A stretch of DNA of 64,000 bases from an uncultured Glaciecola sp. Lineage in GTDB: Bacteria > Pseudomonadota > Gammaproteobacteria > Enterobacterales > Alteromonadaceae. The stretch covers positions 248,001-312,000 of the forward strand of contig CANMCE010000002.1 of assembly GCA_947496235.1 (NCBI GenBank), given 5' to 3'. The number at the start of each line of letters is the position of its first letter. Position 1 is the stretch's first letter. The notes under the pieces were generated by a model. The model was not told the origin of the DNA. It worked only from the letters and a program-made list of their open reading frames with translations, and made no database searches. This document shows positions 1-8,291 of this stretch, piece after piece. A program made the translations under genes and the position numbers.

Positions 1-2
1 TT

Positions 3-803
3 GGCAAACAAGTATTTTTCGATAAAGTGGCATTTCGTATCGTGGGTGTATTTGATGATTTTGATTATCACGTTAAATTTTACGACTTAACCAATGGTGC
101 TTTTAATCAAAATGAACAGGTATTTATTCCCTTTTCCCTGATAGAACCTTTAGAAGTTAACAATTGGGGTAATACCAATGGTTGGAAGTATGAAGATATA
201 AGATCCTTTCAAGACAAACTTAACTCGGAATTAGTTTGGCTACAATTCTGGGTGCAATTAGATTCTCCTGAAGAAGTCACCTCATATAAAAACTTTTTAA
301 CCAACTATTTAACCGAGCAAGCAACCCTAGGCCGATTCGAACGCCAAGACGTGCATTTTGACCTAAAAAATGTGATGCAATGGCTGGATTACAACAATGT
401 AGTCACTGAGGATAATAGAGTAGTTGTGGGTTTAAGTTTTTTATTTCTGGCAGTTTGTGTGGCAAATATTGTTGGCTTGTTACTTGGTAAGTTTTTAAAA
501 CGCGTACCAGAAGTGGGAGTGCGCAGAGCCTTAGGCGCCAGTAAACGCCAAGTGTTTATGCAGCATTTGGTAGAGGTATCGCTGTTAGGGCTTATCGGAG
601 GAACTTTGGGGATAGCCATCGCTCAACTCGGATTATGGGGCGTGAGGTCAACCTATAGCTACTATGACGCTTTGGCTACTATGGATTTGAGTATGTTTTT
701 AGCTGCGCCTTTAATCGCTATTTTAGCATGTATTATAGCTGGGCTTTACCCTGCTTGGTTGGTTTGCAATACCAACCCTGCTTACTGCTTGAAAACGCAA
801 TAA
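3..803 (+). CDS. ABC transporter permease, MacB/FtsX family (5' end missing)
   Basis: The reading frame is open right back to the window edge, with codons for GKQVFFDK before the GTG at 27, so the gene starts outside the window and 27 is not its start. What remains is the end of the periplasmic MacB-type core domain followed by three membrane helices (about residues 135-160, 185-215 and 225-250 counting from 27). The loop signature VGVRRALGASKRQVF, typical of FtsX-like permeases, lies before the second of these helices. It ends 10 bases before the next permease, and the two presumably form a heterodimer. The ATPase is not visible and may lie upstream. Transported substrate unknown; such pairs export lipids, peptides or antibiotics, or act as mechanotransmitters. 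Family assignment is firm. Confidence 0.88.
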   Translation, partial: GKQVFFDKVAFRIVGVFDDFDYHVKFYDLTNGAFNQNEQVFIPFSLIEPLEVNNWGNTNGWKYEDIRSFQDKLNSELVWLQFWVQLDSPEEVTSYKNFLTNYLTEQATLGRFERQDVHFDLKNVMQWLDYNNVVTEDNRVVVGLSFLFLAVCVANIVGLLLGKFLKRVPEVGVRRALGASKRQVFMQHLVEVSLLGLIGGTLGIAIAQLGLWGVRSTYSYYDALATMDLSMFLAAPLIAILACIIAGLYPAWLVCNTNPAYCLKTQ

Positions 804-813
804 GGAAGTAAAA

Positions 814-2031
814 ATGTTAGATATTAAACCCACCATCAGCGCATTACGACGTTCTAAAGCAGGCGCTTTTTTGTTGTTGATTCAGATTGCAATTGCAACT
901 GCCATTGTGAGTAACGCGTCATTTATCGTGTATGACCGCGTACAATATATTTCTCAAGATACAGGATATCCAGAAGATGAAGTGTTTTCATTTTCACTAA
1001 ATACCTTTGGAGATGTTGAAGACTTATCGCAACAAATGGAACAAACAGAACAGCTGCTGCGGAATATGCCCGGTGTGATAGATGCAGTCTACGTGGATAG
1101 TGTGCCTTTAAGTGGCAGTGGATCCGCTAGCTCTTTTGCTAACTTACCACGCGACCAAAATGAACAAGAAAACTATCGTGAAGTTCGCGCGGCCTATATA
1201 GGCGCAGATGAACACATTTTTGAGGCCCTAGGCGTGGAAATAGCAGAAGGCCGAGGCTTTCTTCCCAGCGATGTGATTGTTACCAATACTCGAGCAGATT
1301 TACCACCAGTTGCTATTGTAAGCCGATCGTTTTTAGATGAAATGTTTCCTGAAGGTGACGGCTTAGGTCAACATATTTTCACTGGCAATATGGGTGCTCA
1401 AATTATAGGTGTGGTAGAAAAGATGAAAGGACCATGGCTGAAAGACTCACGCCCAGATAATTTGCTTTTGATCCCATATGCAGAAGCCAGTGTGTATCAA
1501 AACTTTATTGTGCGAACTAAAGCTCAAGACAGATCTGAGGTTATAGGCAAAATAGAGGACTTATTGTTAGAACAATATAATGAAAGAGTGATTATCAATT
1601 TACGCGGCATGGATGAATCCAAAGCAAGATACAATGCCGCAGACTTACTCATGGTGCGTATGCTAATAGTACTAATGGTAATCCTGGTATTGGTCACAGC
1701 CCTAGGCATATTTGGTTTAACCGTATTTAATATTAGCAAACGGACCAAACAAATTGGTACAAGAAGAGCCTTAGGTGCTAGAAAATCAGCCATAGTACGC
1801 TATTTTTTAGTAGAGAATTCATTGGTTTGTGTACTTGGATTAGCGGTAGGAATTACTGGCGCTATAGGTTTGGGTCATTTCTTAATGACAGAATATTCGT
1901 TACCAAAATTAAGTTTGTATTATGTAGTTGCGACTGCTATTGGGGTGTTTATAATCAGTTTACTGTCAGTGTTAATACCGGCAAACAAGGCCGCTAACAT
2001 ATCGCCAAGCATAGCAACCCGAACAATTTGA
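814..2031 (+). CDS. ABC transporter permease, MacB/FtsX family
   Basis: A 405-residue permease with the MacB layout: a first membrane helix at about 18-40, a periplasmic core of about 240 residues, then three helices between about 285 and 400. The signature IGTRRALGARKSAIV precedes the third helix, matching the loop in the preceding permease. An AAGGAAG ribosome site stands 4-5 bases before ATG 814. It probably pairs with the upstream permease as a non-identical dimer. The two-component genes that follow after 16 bases suggest that the transporter and its regulation form one unit, as in other Alteromonadales loci of this type. Substrate cannot be told from sequence. Confidence 0.9.
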   Translation: MLDIKPTISALRRSKAGAFLLLIQIAIATAIVSNASFIVYDRVQYISQDTGYPEDEVFSFSLNTFGDVEDLSQQMEQTEQLLRNMPGVIDAVYVDSVPLSGSGSASSFANLPRDQNEQENYREVRAAYIGADEHIFEALGVEIAEGRGFLPSDVIVTNTRADLPPVAIVSRSFLDEMFPEGDGLGQHIFTGNMGAQIIGVVEKMKGPWLKDSRPDNLLLIPYAEASVYQNFIVRTKAQDRSEVIGKIEDLLLEQYNERVIINLRGMDESKARYNAADLLMVRMLIVLMVILVLVTALGIFGLTVFNISKRTKQIGTRRALGARKSAIVRYFLVENSLVCVLGLAVGITGAIGLGHFLMTEYSLPKLSLYYVVATAIGVFIISLLSVLIPANKAANISPSIATRTI

Positions 2032-2047
2032 TGTGAATTAACTTTTT

Positions 2048-3379
2048 ATGGACAAAATTCTCATAGTGGATGACACGCCAGCGGTGTTACAAGCACTATC
2101 GCTGGCGCTTGAGATTCACGGGTACGATGTAATTACGACTACTTCGCCCAGTGAAGCGGAAAAACTAGTGGATCAACTCAGGGTTGCCTTGGTTATTCAG
2201 GATATGAACTTCACCCGAGATACCACGTCTGGTGAAGAAGGTCGTGAACTCTTTTATCGATTACGCAAAATCAACCCTCATTTGCCGATCATTTTAATCA
2301 CCGCTTGGACAGACTTAGAGCAAGCGGTCGAATTAGTAAAAGCGGGTGCAGTGGATTACATAGCTAAACCCTGGGACGACCAAAAGCTGGTCAACACAGT
2401 GGCAAACCTAGTTGAACTGGGTAAAAGCAAACAGCAGCATGAAAAAATTCTCCGTCAGGTGGAGGGCGTAAAAGATAGCCAAAGTGCAGCGCAATCAGTT
2501 GGTTTGATATATCAAAGTACAGCCATGCAACGTACGGTAGACATGGCAATTCAAGTTGCAAAAGCAGACATTTCGGTATTGATTACAGGCCCTAACGGTG
2601 CAGGTAAAGAAAAAATCGCAGAATTGATTCATGCTGAATCCTCTTTGGCAAATCGACCTTTTGTCAAAGTTAACTGTGGTGCATTACCCGCAGATTTAAT
2701 TGAAGCTGAATTGTTCGGCGCTGAAGCTGGAGCTTATACAGGCTTAAATAAGACCCGTATCGGGCGTTTTGAGGCAGCCAATGGCGGCACACTTTTCTTA
2801 GATGAAATTGGTAATTTATCTTACGAAGGACAAACAAAGCTGTTGCGAGTGTTGCAAACTGGTGAATTCGAGCGTTTAGGATCTGTTGCGACCCAGAAAA
2901 CAAAAGTAAGAGTAATAAGTGCGACTAATGCGAACTTACCAGAAGACATCAGAGCGAATAAATTTCGAGAAGATCTCTACTACCGTTTAAATGTGATTGA
3001 AATACCGTTAGCACCTTTGGCTAAGCGGGTGGATGATATCATGCCTTTAGTCGCCTTTTTCCTGCCCAAACGGGATATTAGTTTAGGGGCAGAAAAAGCA
3101 TTGCTTGAATATCCTTGGCCGGGAAATGTGAGAGAGCTGGAAAATGCTTGCAAGCGAGTGGCGGTAATGAAGCCTACAGGGATTATAGAAGCTTCAGATT
3201 TCGTGTTAATGGATCTTACAAGCGAGCATCATAAAGTTCCAGCTCAGGAGCCAGATAAACAGGCATTGGAAGATGCAATGCGTGAACATCAAGGTGTTAT
3301 AGCTCGAGTTGCTCGACAATTTGGTCTAAGCCGGCAAGCGCTGTATCGACGGCTAAATAAATTTGGAATCGAGTATTAA
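2048..3379 (+). CDS. sigma54-dependent response regulator, NtrC family
   Basis: A 443-residue activator with three domains. The receiver is at 1-120: acidic pair D8-D9, phosphoacceptor D52, T85 and K107. The AAA+ sigma54-interacting domain is at about 145-370, and a Fis-type helix-turn-helix ends the protein (about 400-443). Walker A reads GPNGAGKE instead of the common GESGTGKE, and Walker B is GGTLFLDEIG. The sigma54 contact loop reads GAYTGL where the consensus is GAFTGA; the key T-G is kept. It overlaps the kinase gene by one base (TAATG), so the two are translationally coupled and form a cognate pair. It probably activates the transporter operon or envelope-stress genes; targets are unknown. 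Confidence 0.93.
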   Translation: MDKILIVDDTPAVLQALSLALEIHGYDVITTTSPSEAEKLVDQLRVALVIQDMNFTRDTTSGEEGRELFYRLRKINPHLPIILITAWTDLEQAVELVKAGAVDYIAKPWDDQKLVNTVANLVELGKSKQQHEKILRQVEGVKDSQSAAQSVGLIYQSTAMQRTVDMAIQVAKADISVLITGPNGAGKEKIAELIHAESSLANRPFVKVNCGALPADLIEAELFGAEAGAYTGLNKTRIGRFEAANGGTLFLDEIGNLSYEGQTKLLRVLQTGEFERLGSVATQKTKVRVISATNANLPEDIRANKFREDLYYRLNVIEIPLAPLAKRVDDIMPLVAFFLPKRDISLGAEKALLEYPWPGNVRELENACKRVAVMKPTGIIEASDFVLMDLTSEHHKVPAQEPDKQALEDAMREHQGVIARVARQFGLSRQALYRRLNKFGIEY

Positions 3380-4683
3380 TGGGGCTTAGGCTAGCGCACA
3401 AACTCACAATGACAGTTACTCTTTGTAGCCTGATCGTTAGTGTAGCTATTTTATACATTTCTTCCTTGGATCTATGGATTTGCGTTTTATTACTGCTGGC
3501 CGTGGTTGTCTTCTCGAGTGCTCTAGCGGCTTATTTTCTGCGGGATCTTAATAGTGGCATAGATGCATTAGAGTTAGGTTTACTCAATCTCAAAGATGGT
3601 GAATACTCCACGAGTTTAGCGTACAAAAAAGACGATGAATTTGGTGAGCTTTGCTCGCTATACAATGCAACGTCAGAAAAATTACGCGCCGAGAAACATT
3701 GGCTATATCAACGAGAATTACTGCTGGATAAGATTACCCAAAGCTCGCCGGAAGTGCTTATTTTACTAAATAACAAACGCCAAATCGTGTTTAGTAATTA
3801 CGCTGCTAAGCAGTTTTTTAAAACCAAAACTGGCTTAGAAGGCGTGCTAATCGATGATTTAGTGCAAGGGACGCCAGTTGGGGTGAAAGAAATTTTCAAC
3901 GGTATGCAAGATGGTCTTTTCACCATGTCGTGGGAACAACAAGATAGCCAAACCTGGTATCTTACGACAGGTGAATTCAATCTAAATAATCAGCCACATA
4001 GATTGTATATTCTAAAGCAAATGACAAGAGAAATGAGTCGTCAAGAAGTGGCAGTGTGGAAGAAGGTCATTCGCGTTATCAGTCATGAATTAAATAATTC
4101 TCTTGGCCCCATAAGTTCTATGCTCAACAGTGGAAAGTTACTGGCGGGCAACGTTGAAGATGAAAAGCTCTCAAGAGTTTTTAGTACCATAGATGATCGT
4201 ATTCAGCACTTGTGTGATTTTGTGCAAGGCTATGGCAAGTTTGCCAAATTGCCCGAACCTAAGCTTCAAACAATTGACTGGCAGAGTTTCACTCAGTCTC
4301 TTGGGCAACAATGGCAATTTAGCCTAGAAGGTGACACTAATTTAGTTCTTTACGCGGATCCTATTCAGCTAGAGCAACTCATGATTAATTTGATTAAAAA
4401 TGCCCATGAGTCTGGCTCACAAATCAAGGACATTGTGGTTAGCGCTTGGAATGTGGAACAGCAAGTGGTGATCAGCGTAAAAGACAAGGGTAAAGGGATG
4501 GGGGAATCAGTGCTAAACAACGCGTTATTGCCTTTTTATTCCACCAAACCTTCTGGCACAGGTCTTGGCCTTGCCTTGTGTCGGGAAATAGTAGATGCTC
4601 ATCATGGTCAAATTGCCCTGAGAAATAGGCCAGAAACCGGCTTAGAGGTAAGAATATCTTTGCCATTGCAAAAACAAGGCTAA
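3379..4683 (+). CDS. sensor histidine kinase, NtrY-like
   Basis: A 434-residue membrane kinase. Two helices at about 10-30 and 33-53 leave almost no periplasmic loop, so the signal is probably sensed in the membrane or cytoplasm. A HAMP-like stretch (about 55-105) and a PAS-like region (about 115-215) follow. The H-box is RVISHELNN with H236. The N-box is LIKNAHESG, the G1 box DKGKGMG and the G2 box GTGLGLAL. The H-box-to-G-box layout and the NtrC partner place it with NtrY-type kinases. The small extracytoplasmic part resembles intramembrane-sensing kinases that watch a neighbouring ABC permease, which fits the operon; that role is inference. Confidence 0.92.
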   Translation: MGLRLAHKLTMTVTLCSLIVSVAILYISSLDLWICVLLLLAVVVFSSALAAYFLRDLNSGIDALELGLLNLKDGEYSTSLAYKKDDEFGELCSLYNATSEKLRAEKHWLYQRELLLDKITQSSPEVLILLNNKRQIVFSNYAAKQFFKTKTGLEGVLIDDLVQGTPVGVKEIFNGMQDGLFTMSWEQQDSQTWYLTTGEFNLNNQPHRLYILKQMTREMSRQEVAVWKKVIRVISHELNNSLGPISSMLNSGKLLAGNVEDEKLSRVFSTIDDRIQHLCDFVQGYGKFAKLPEPKLQTIDWQSFTQSLGQQWQFSLEGDTNLVLYADPIQLEQLMINLIKNAHESGSQIKDIVVSAWNVEQQVVISVKDKGKGMGESVLNNALLPFYSTKPSGTGLGLALCREIVDAHHGQIALRNRPETGLEVRISLPLQKQG

Positions 4684-4758
4684 AATAAACAAGGCATTTG
4701 CAAGGTCTGATTAAATAGATCAATACATAATTAATTTATAAAAAGAGCTCAAATAATT

Positions 4759-5433
4759 ATGCAGCCTCATGAAAACAGCCCTTTAGACGATTTTATTGAA
4801 TACCCCGAAAAAGTGATGCAGCAGCGCAGTGCAGATTTTCTTGCGCAAATGCGGCGTCGCCATAGTGTGCGAAGTTTCAGCGATCGACCTGTATCTCGAA
4901 CTGTCATTGAAAATTGTATTTTAACCGCAGGTTCCGCGCCAAGCGGCGCAAATCACCAACCTTGGCATTTTTCAGCCATTCATTCTGAATCAGTCAAGCG
5001 TCAGATCAGAGAGCGAGCCGAAGCTCACGAGCGAGAGTTTTATCAAGGCAGAGCAGGTGAGCAATGGCTAAAAGATCTTAAGCCATTAGGTACAGACGCT
5101 AATAAATCATATTTGGAAACAGCCCCTTGGCTGATAGCTGTGTTTAGCCAGAAAACTGGTGAGCTCGAAGGAGAACAGAAACGTCAGAACTACTATGTTC
5201 ACGAATCTGTTGGCATTGCGGTAGGCATGTTAATTACGTCTCTACATAACGCTGGACTTGCCACCTTGACTCACACCCCAAAACCCATGAATTTTCTCAC
5301 CCAAGTGTGCCAGCGACCAGACAACGAACGAGCCTACATGCTAATTATTGCAGGCTATCCAGCAAAGGATGCGAGCGTTCCTGAACATGCACGTAAGAAA
5401 AAATCCTTAACGGAAATCGCTAGTTTTTTATAA
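4759..5433 (+). CDS. iodotyrosine deiodinase-like nitroreductase-family flavoprotein
   Basis: A 224-residue FMN protein of the nitroreductase fold. RRRHSVRSF near residue 32 and TAGSAPSGANHQPW near 56-69 are the usual FMN-contact segments. Beyond generic nitroreductases it keeps the substrate lid of iodotyrosine deiodinases: by my recollection of the human enzyme, its E157, Y161 and K182 align with E91, Y95 and K116 here, with the same spacing and the same conserved W, DL, L and YL around them. The C-terminal VP-x3-RK stretch also matches. Expected activity is reductive dehalogenation of halogenated tyrosines or related phenols, plausible in a marine organism. It stands alone between a kinase gene and an amidohydrolase gene. 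Family firm, substrate inferred. Confidence 0.85.
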   Translation: MQPHENSPLDDFIEYPEKVMQQRSADFLAQMRRRHSVRSFSDRPVSRTVIENCILTAGSAPSGANHQPWHFSAIHSESVKRQIRERAEAHEREFYQGRAGEQWLKDLKPLGTDANKSYLETAPWLIAVFSQKTGELEGEQKRQNYYVHESVGIAVGMLITSLHNAGLATLTHTPKPMNFLTQVCQRPDNERAYMLIIAGYPAKDASVPEHARKKKSLTEIASFL

Positions 5434-5542
5434 CTAGCAAATGTTTCAAGCATAGCGATTTTTTCACCAATATACCTAAAGGCTTATTCACCACCGACTA
5501 ACTGACTGCTATACTGACTAGAAAATAAAAATAGGATTCACC

Positions 5543-6811
5543 ATGCGCCCTTTTTCTCTTATCAATTTAATTGGCCTGTTATTCAGCGCTGCAGTATTTG
5601 CCAACCCTCAATATATAAAGGCTGACGCATTAATAGATGTTACTAATGGCAAAGTAATAAAATCGCCTTTAGTCGAAATCAGTGAAGGCAAAGTAGTAGC
5701 TGTTACTGCATCAAAAGATGTTCCAGAAGGCGCAGATGTTATTGATTTGTCTGGCCACACCTTGTTGCCAGGTCTAATGGATATGCATGTGCATCTAACT
5801 TCTGATGCAAATGAGCACGGCTATAAACGCTTGAATGCCTCTTTACCTCGTACTACTTTGAAAGGTGTTGGATTTGCCGAGAAAACCTTATTAGCCGGCT
5901 TTACCACTGTGCGAAACGTTGGCGCCCCCGGATTTGCTGATGTGGCATTAAGAGATGCTATCAATGATGGTGAGCTAGTAGGCCCACGCATGTTTGTTGC
6001 TGGTCGTTCAATCGGCGTAACCGGTGGTCATTGTGATAACAACTTGTTGCCTTTTGAGTATGGTGTAAAGTCTGATGGTGTTGCTGATGGTCCTTGGGCT
6101 GTACGTGAGAAAGTAAGAGAAAATATAAAGTTCGGCGCTACGGTAATTAAATTCTGCGCTACAGGCGGCGTATTGTCTAAAGGCACGAAAGTAGGTGTGC
6201 AACAGTTTACCTATGAAGAAATGGAAGCCCTAATTGATGAAGCCCACATGCGCGGATTAACAGTGGCAGCTCACGCTCACGGGTTAGAAGGTATCAAATC
6301 TGCCATTAAAGCCGGAGTGGATTCAGTTGAACATGCCAGTTTTATCGATAAAGAAGCGATTAAATTAGCCAAAGAAAAAGGTACTTATTTATCCATGGAT
6401 ATTTACGTTACAGAATATATCCTGGGTGAAGGCGAAAAAGCAGGGATCTTAGAAGAAAGTTTAGCTAAGGAGCGCACTGTAGGTAAAACTCAGCGCGCGA
6501 ATTTTGAAAGTGCAGTTAAAGCTGGAGTAAATATGGTGTTTGGTAGTGATGCTGGTGTTTATCCTCATGGCGATAATCCCAAGCAATTTGCTCGTATGGT
6601 TAAGTTTGGTATGACGCCATTACAAGCTATTCAAGCAGCGACTATTAATCCGGCAAAACTACTTAAGCAAGACAAAATCTTAGGTAGTGTGAGCGAAGGA
6701 AAGATTGCGGATATTATCGCAGTTAAAGGAAACCCCTTGAAAGATATTGAATTACTTGAGAAAGTTGTCTTTGTAATGAAAGAAGGGCAAGTTTATAAAC
6801 AACCTGAATAA
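5543..6811 (+). CDS. secreted metal-dependent amidohydrolase (Xaa-Pro dipeptidase/imidazolonepropionase-like)
   Basis: A 422-residue protein with an N-terminal signal peptide (cleavage near residue 20, after VFA). It has the full metal-site set of the amidohydrolase superfamily. H82 and H84 lie in MHVHL, K203 (the likely carbamylated lysine) in VIKFCATGG, H244 and H246 in AHAHG, H264 in SVEHASF and D336 in FGSDAG. Related periplasmic enzymes cleave Xaa-Pro dipeptides or other amide bonds. Secretion suggests peptide scavenging, shared with the prolyl oligopeptidase further right. Ribosome site AGGAT precedes ATG 5543. It is followed by an inverted repeat at 6819-6869. Exact substrate unknown. 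Confidence 0.9.
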   Translation: MRPFSLINLIGLLFSAAVFANPQYIKADALIDVTNGKVIKSPLVEISEGKVVAVTASKDVPEGADVIDLSGHTLLPGLMDMHVHLTSDANEHGYKRLNASLPRTTLKGVGFAEKTLLAGFTTVRNVGAPGFADVALRDAINDGELVGPRMFVAGRSIGVTGGHCDNNLLPFEYGVKSDGVADGPWAVREKVRENIKFGATVIKFCATGGVLSKGTKVGVQQFTYEEMEALIDEAHMRGLTVAAHAHGLEGIKSAIKAGVDSVEHASFIDKEAIKLAKEKGTYLSMDIYVTEYILGEGEKAGILEESLAKERTVGKTQRANFESAVKAGVNMVFGSDAGVYPHGDNPKQFARMVKFGMTPLQAIQAATINPAKLLKQDKILGSVSEGKIADIIAVKGNPLKDIELLEKVVFVMKEGQVYKQPE

Positions 6812-6818
6812 ATTTACA

Positions 6819-6869
6819 AGACCCTTTTAATTTAACTAGTAGCGCTAGAGTAGTTTTTTAAAAGGGTCT
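6819..6869 (+). repeat. 12-bp perfect inverted repeat between amidohydrolase and deacetylase genes
   Basis: AGACCCTTTTAA at 6819-6830 is repeated as its exact reverse complement at 6858-6869, with 27 bases between. The right arm carries the only purine-rich segment (AAAAGGG) that could serve as ribosome site for the gene starting at 6875, so folding would hide it. No run of T follows the right arm, so this does not look like an ordinary Rho-independent terminator. It may be a translational switch, an operator, or a stabilising 3' structure for the amidohydrolase transcript. Confidence 0.6.
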
Positions 6870-6874
6870 CAGTG

Positions 6875-7639
6875 ATGCAAAAACACAGTATTGGATTTAT
6901 TCTTAGCATTTTACTTTGTTCTTGTGCGATCAATGCAGAAGAACAAAGAACCTTAGAACATACACAAAAATTGGCTGTCAGCTTGAGTTATGACGACGCG
7001 CTAAACAGCCAATTAGATACAGCCATTCCCCAATTGGACAAACACCAATTTAAAGCATCTTTTTATTTACTGCCGCGTTCCGAAGCTTTTGCTAATCGTA
7101 TCGAAGAATGGCGTGCTGTGGCTGCAAATGGTCATGAATTAGGCAATCATTCACTGTTTCATGGCTGTCGTGGCAGTAAGCCTAATCGCGACTGGGTAAT
7201 TCCATTTACAGACCTTGATAAACGCAGCGTTGAAGAATTGCGTATGGAAATAGCGGTCGCAAATAGTCTTTTACAATCTTTAGATGGAAAAACTCACAGA
7301 ACCTTAACCTTGCCATGCGGTGATCTCTTAGTGGGAGGAGAGCCACTGTTGCCCGCAGTGGAGCAAATGTTTGTTGGAGTGAAGGGGCAAGGCGTAGAAC
7401 AAGGCACTGAAATACTGCATGCGCCTAGTGAAGTCGACGGTAAAACGCTCATCAGCTATGTGCAAAATGCCAAACCTGGCACCAAGATCGTGAGTATTTT
7501 ATTTCATGGAATAGGCGGTGATCATCTAGCGGTTTCTGAACAAGCTCACGCAGAGCTGTTGCAGTTCTTGGCAGACAATCAAGATAAATATTGGGTCGAC
7601 TCTTACGTTAATATCATGCAAAAAATTCAACAGCCTTAA
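6875..7639 (+). CDS. exported polysaccharide deacetylase-like (NodB) protein
   Basis: 254 residues from ATG 6875; a GTG directly before it (6872) is less likely. A signal peptide ends near residue 21 (CAINA). The NodB fold is recognisable by the N-terminal LSYDDA segment (acidic pair for metal) and by HELGNHSLFHGC, which gives the H-x3-H metal ligands in NHSLFH. These enzymes remove N- or O-acetyl groups from chitin, peptidoglycan or other glycans; some members use other substrates. It lies 60 bases after the amidohydrolase on the same strand and is probably cotranscribed. It converges with an isochorismatase-like gene only 4 bases away. Substrate unknown. Confidence 0.85.
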   Translation: MQKHSIGFILSILLCSCAINAEEQRTLEHTQKLAVSLSYDDALNSQLDTAIPQLDKHQFKASFYLLPRSEAFANRIEEWRAVAANGHELGNHSLFHGCRGSKPNRDWVIPFTDLDKRSVEELRMEIAVANSLLQSLDGKTHRTLTLPCGDLLVGGEPLLPAVEQMFVGVKGQGVEQGTEILHAPSEVDGKTLISYVQNAKPGTKIVSILFHGIGGDHLAVSEQAHAELLQFLADNQDKYWVDSYVNIMQKIQQP

Positions 7640-7643
7640 CGAC

Positions 7644-8183
7644 CTATTTTATCAGTTGTAAAATTGCTTTGAAATGTGGTGAACGGCAATCACCCACGAG
7701 TTCATATAGACAGGTTTCAATACCTGTTATCTCAATCTGTTTTTGCATGAGCTTTTGTAAGGCTAATTGTTTATTCTCCAATGTACGAGACGACACACAT
7801 TCATTCACCACTTGTACCTTTACTCCTTTTTCATGTAACCCTACGGCAGTTTGATAAACACAAATATGAGATTCAATGCCGCATAATAGCCAGTTTTGTT
7901 TATTATGGAATTCTATTGCGTCAATAAACTCTGGTGTATCGCATGCGTTAAAAGTGTATTTCGTTATCGGTTTGTAGTTGCTCAGCGCTTTATTAAGCTT
8001 CTTGCTGGTAGGGCCTAAGCGTTCAGGATTTTGTTCCAACCAAATAATCGGAAGCCCTAGAATTTTCGCACCTTCAACAAAGTCGACACAGTTATTGATT
8101 AAGGCATCGCTTTCATACACCAAGTTCGCCAATTTCCCTTGAATATCAATTAGCACAACACCAGTGTCATCTAAATTCAACAT
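7644..8183 (-). CDS. isochorismatase-family cysteine hydrolase
   Basis: The open frame extends to 8216, but ATG 8183 is preceded by GGGAGGGG at ideal spacing and gives a normal 179-residue protein, so I take that start. The family triad is visible: D13 in VLIDIQ, K75 in ITKYTF and C108 in GIESHICVYQ. The sequence resembles the YcaC/isochorismatase-like hydrolases that act on amides, for example nicotinamide or ureido compounds. Isochorismate cleavage itself is unlikely, since no siderophore genes are nearby. It faces the deacetylase gene tail to tail and is divergent from the cupin gene. Function within the family cannot be settled. Confidence 0.88.
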   Translation of the reverse strand: MLNLDDTGVVLIDIQGKLANLVYESDALINNCVDFVEGAKILGLPIIWLEQNPERLGPTSKKLNKALSNYKPITKYTFNACDTPEFIDAIEFHNKQNWLLCGIESHICVYQTAVGLHEKGVKVQVVNECVSSRTLENKQLALQKLMQKQIEITGIETCLYELVGDCRSPHFKAILQLIK

Positions 8184-8291
8184 AAAATCCCCTCCCAAAA
8201 GCCAGTTGTATGCCAAGAATATTTCACTAAAATTAGGCTTTATTGATGTTATTCTCGTAGCAGTAAAGCAAATTATTTAGCGAGCAAATAC

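Noticed and set aside
2048-4683. The NtrC/NtrY-type pair as PrsR/PrsK of the PEP-CTERM system
   Set aside because: It is overlapped with a MacB-type transporter operon 20 kb away, and the kinase lacks the many N-terminal helices and GAF domain expected for PrsK.
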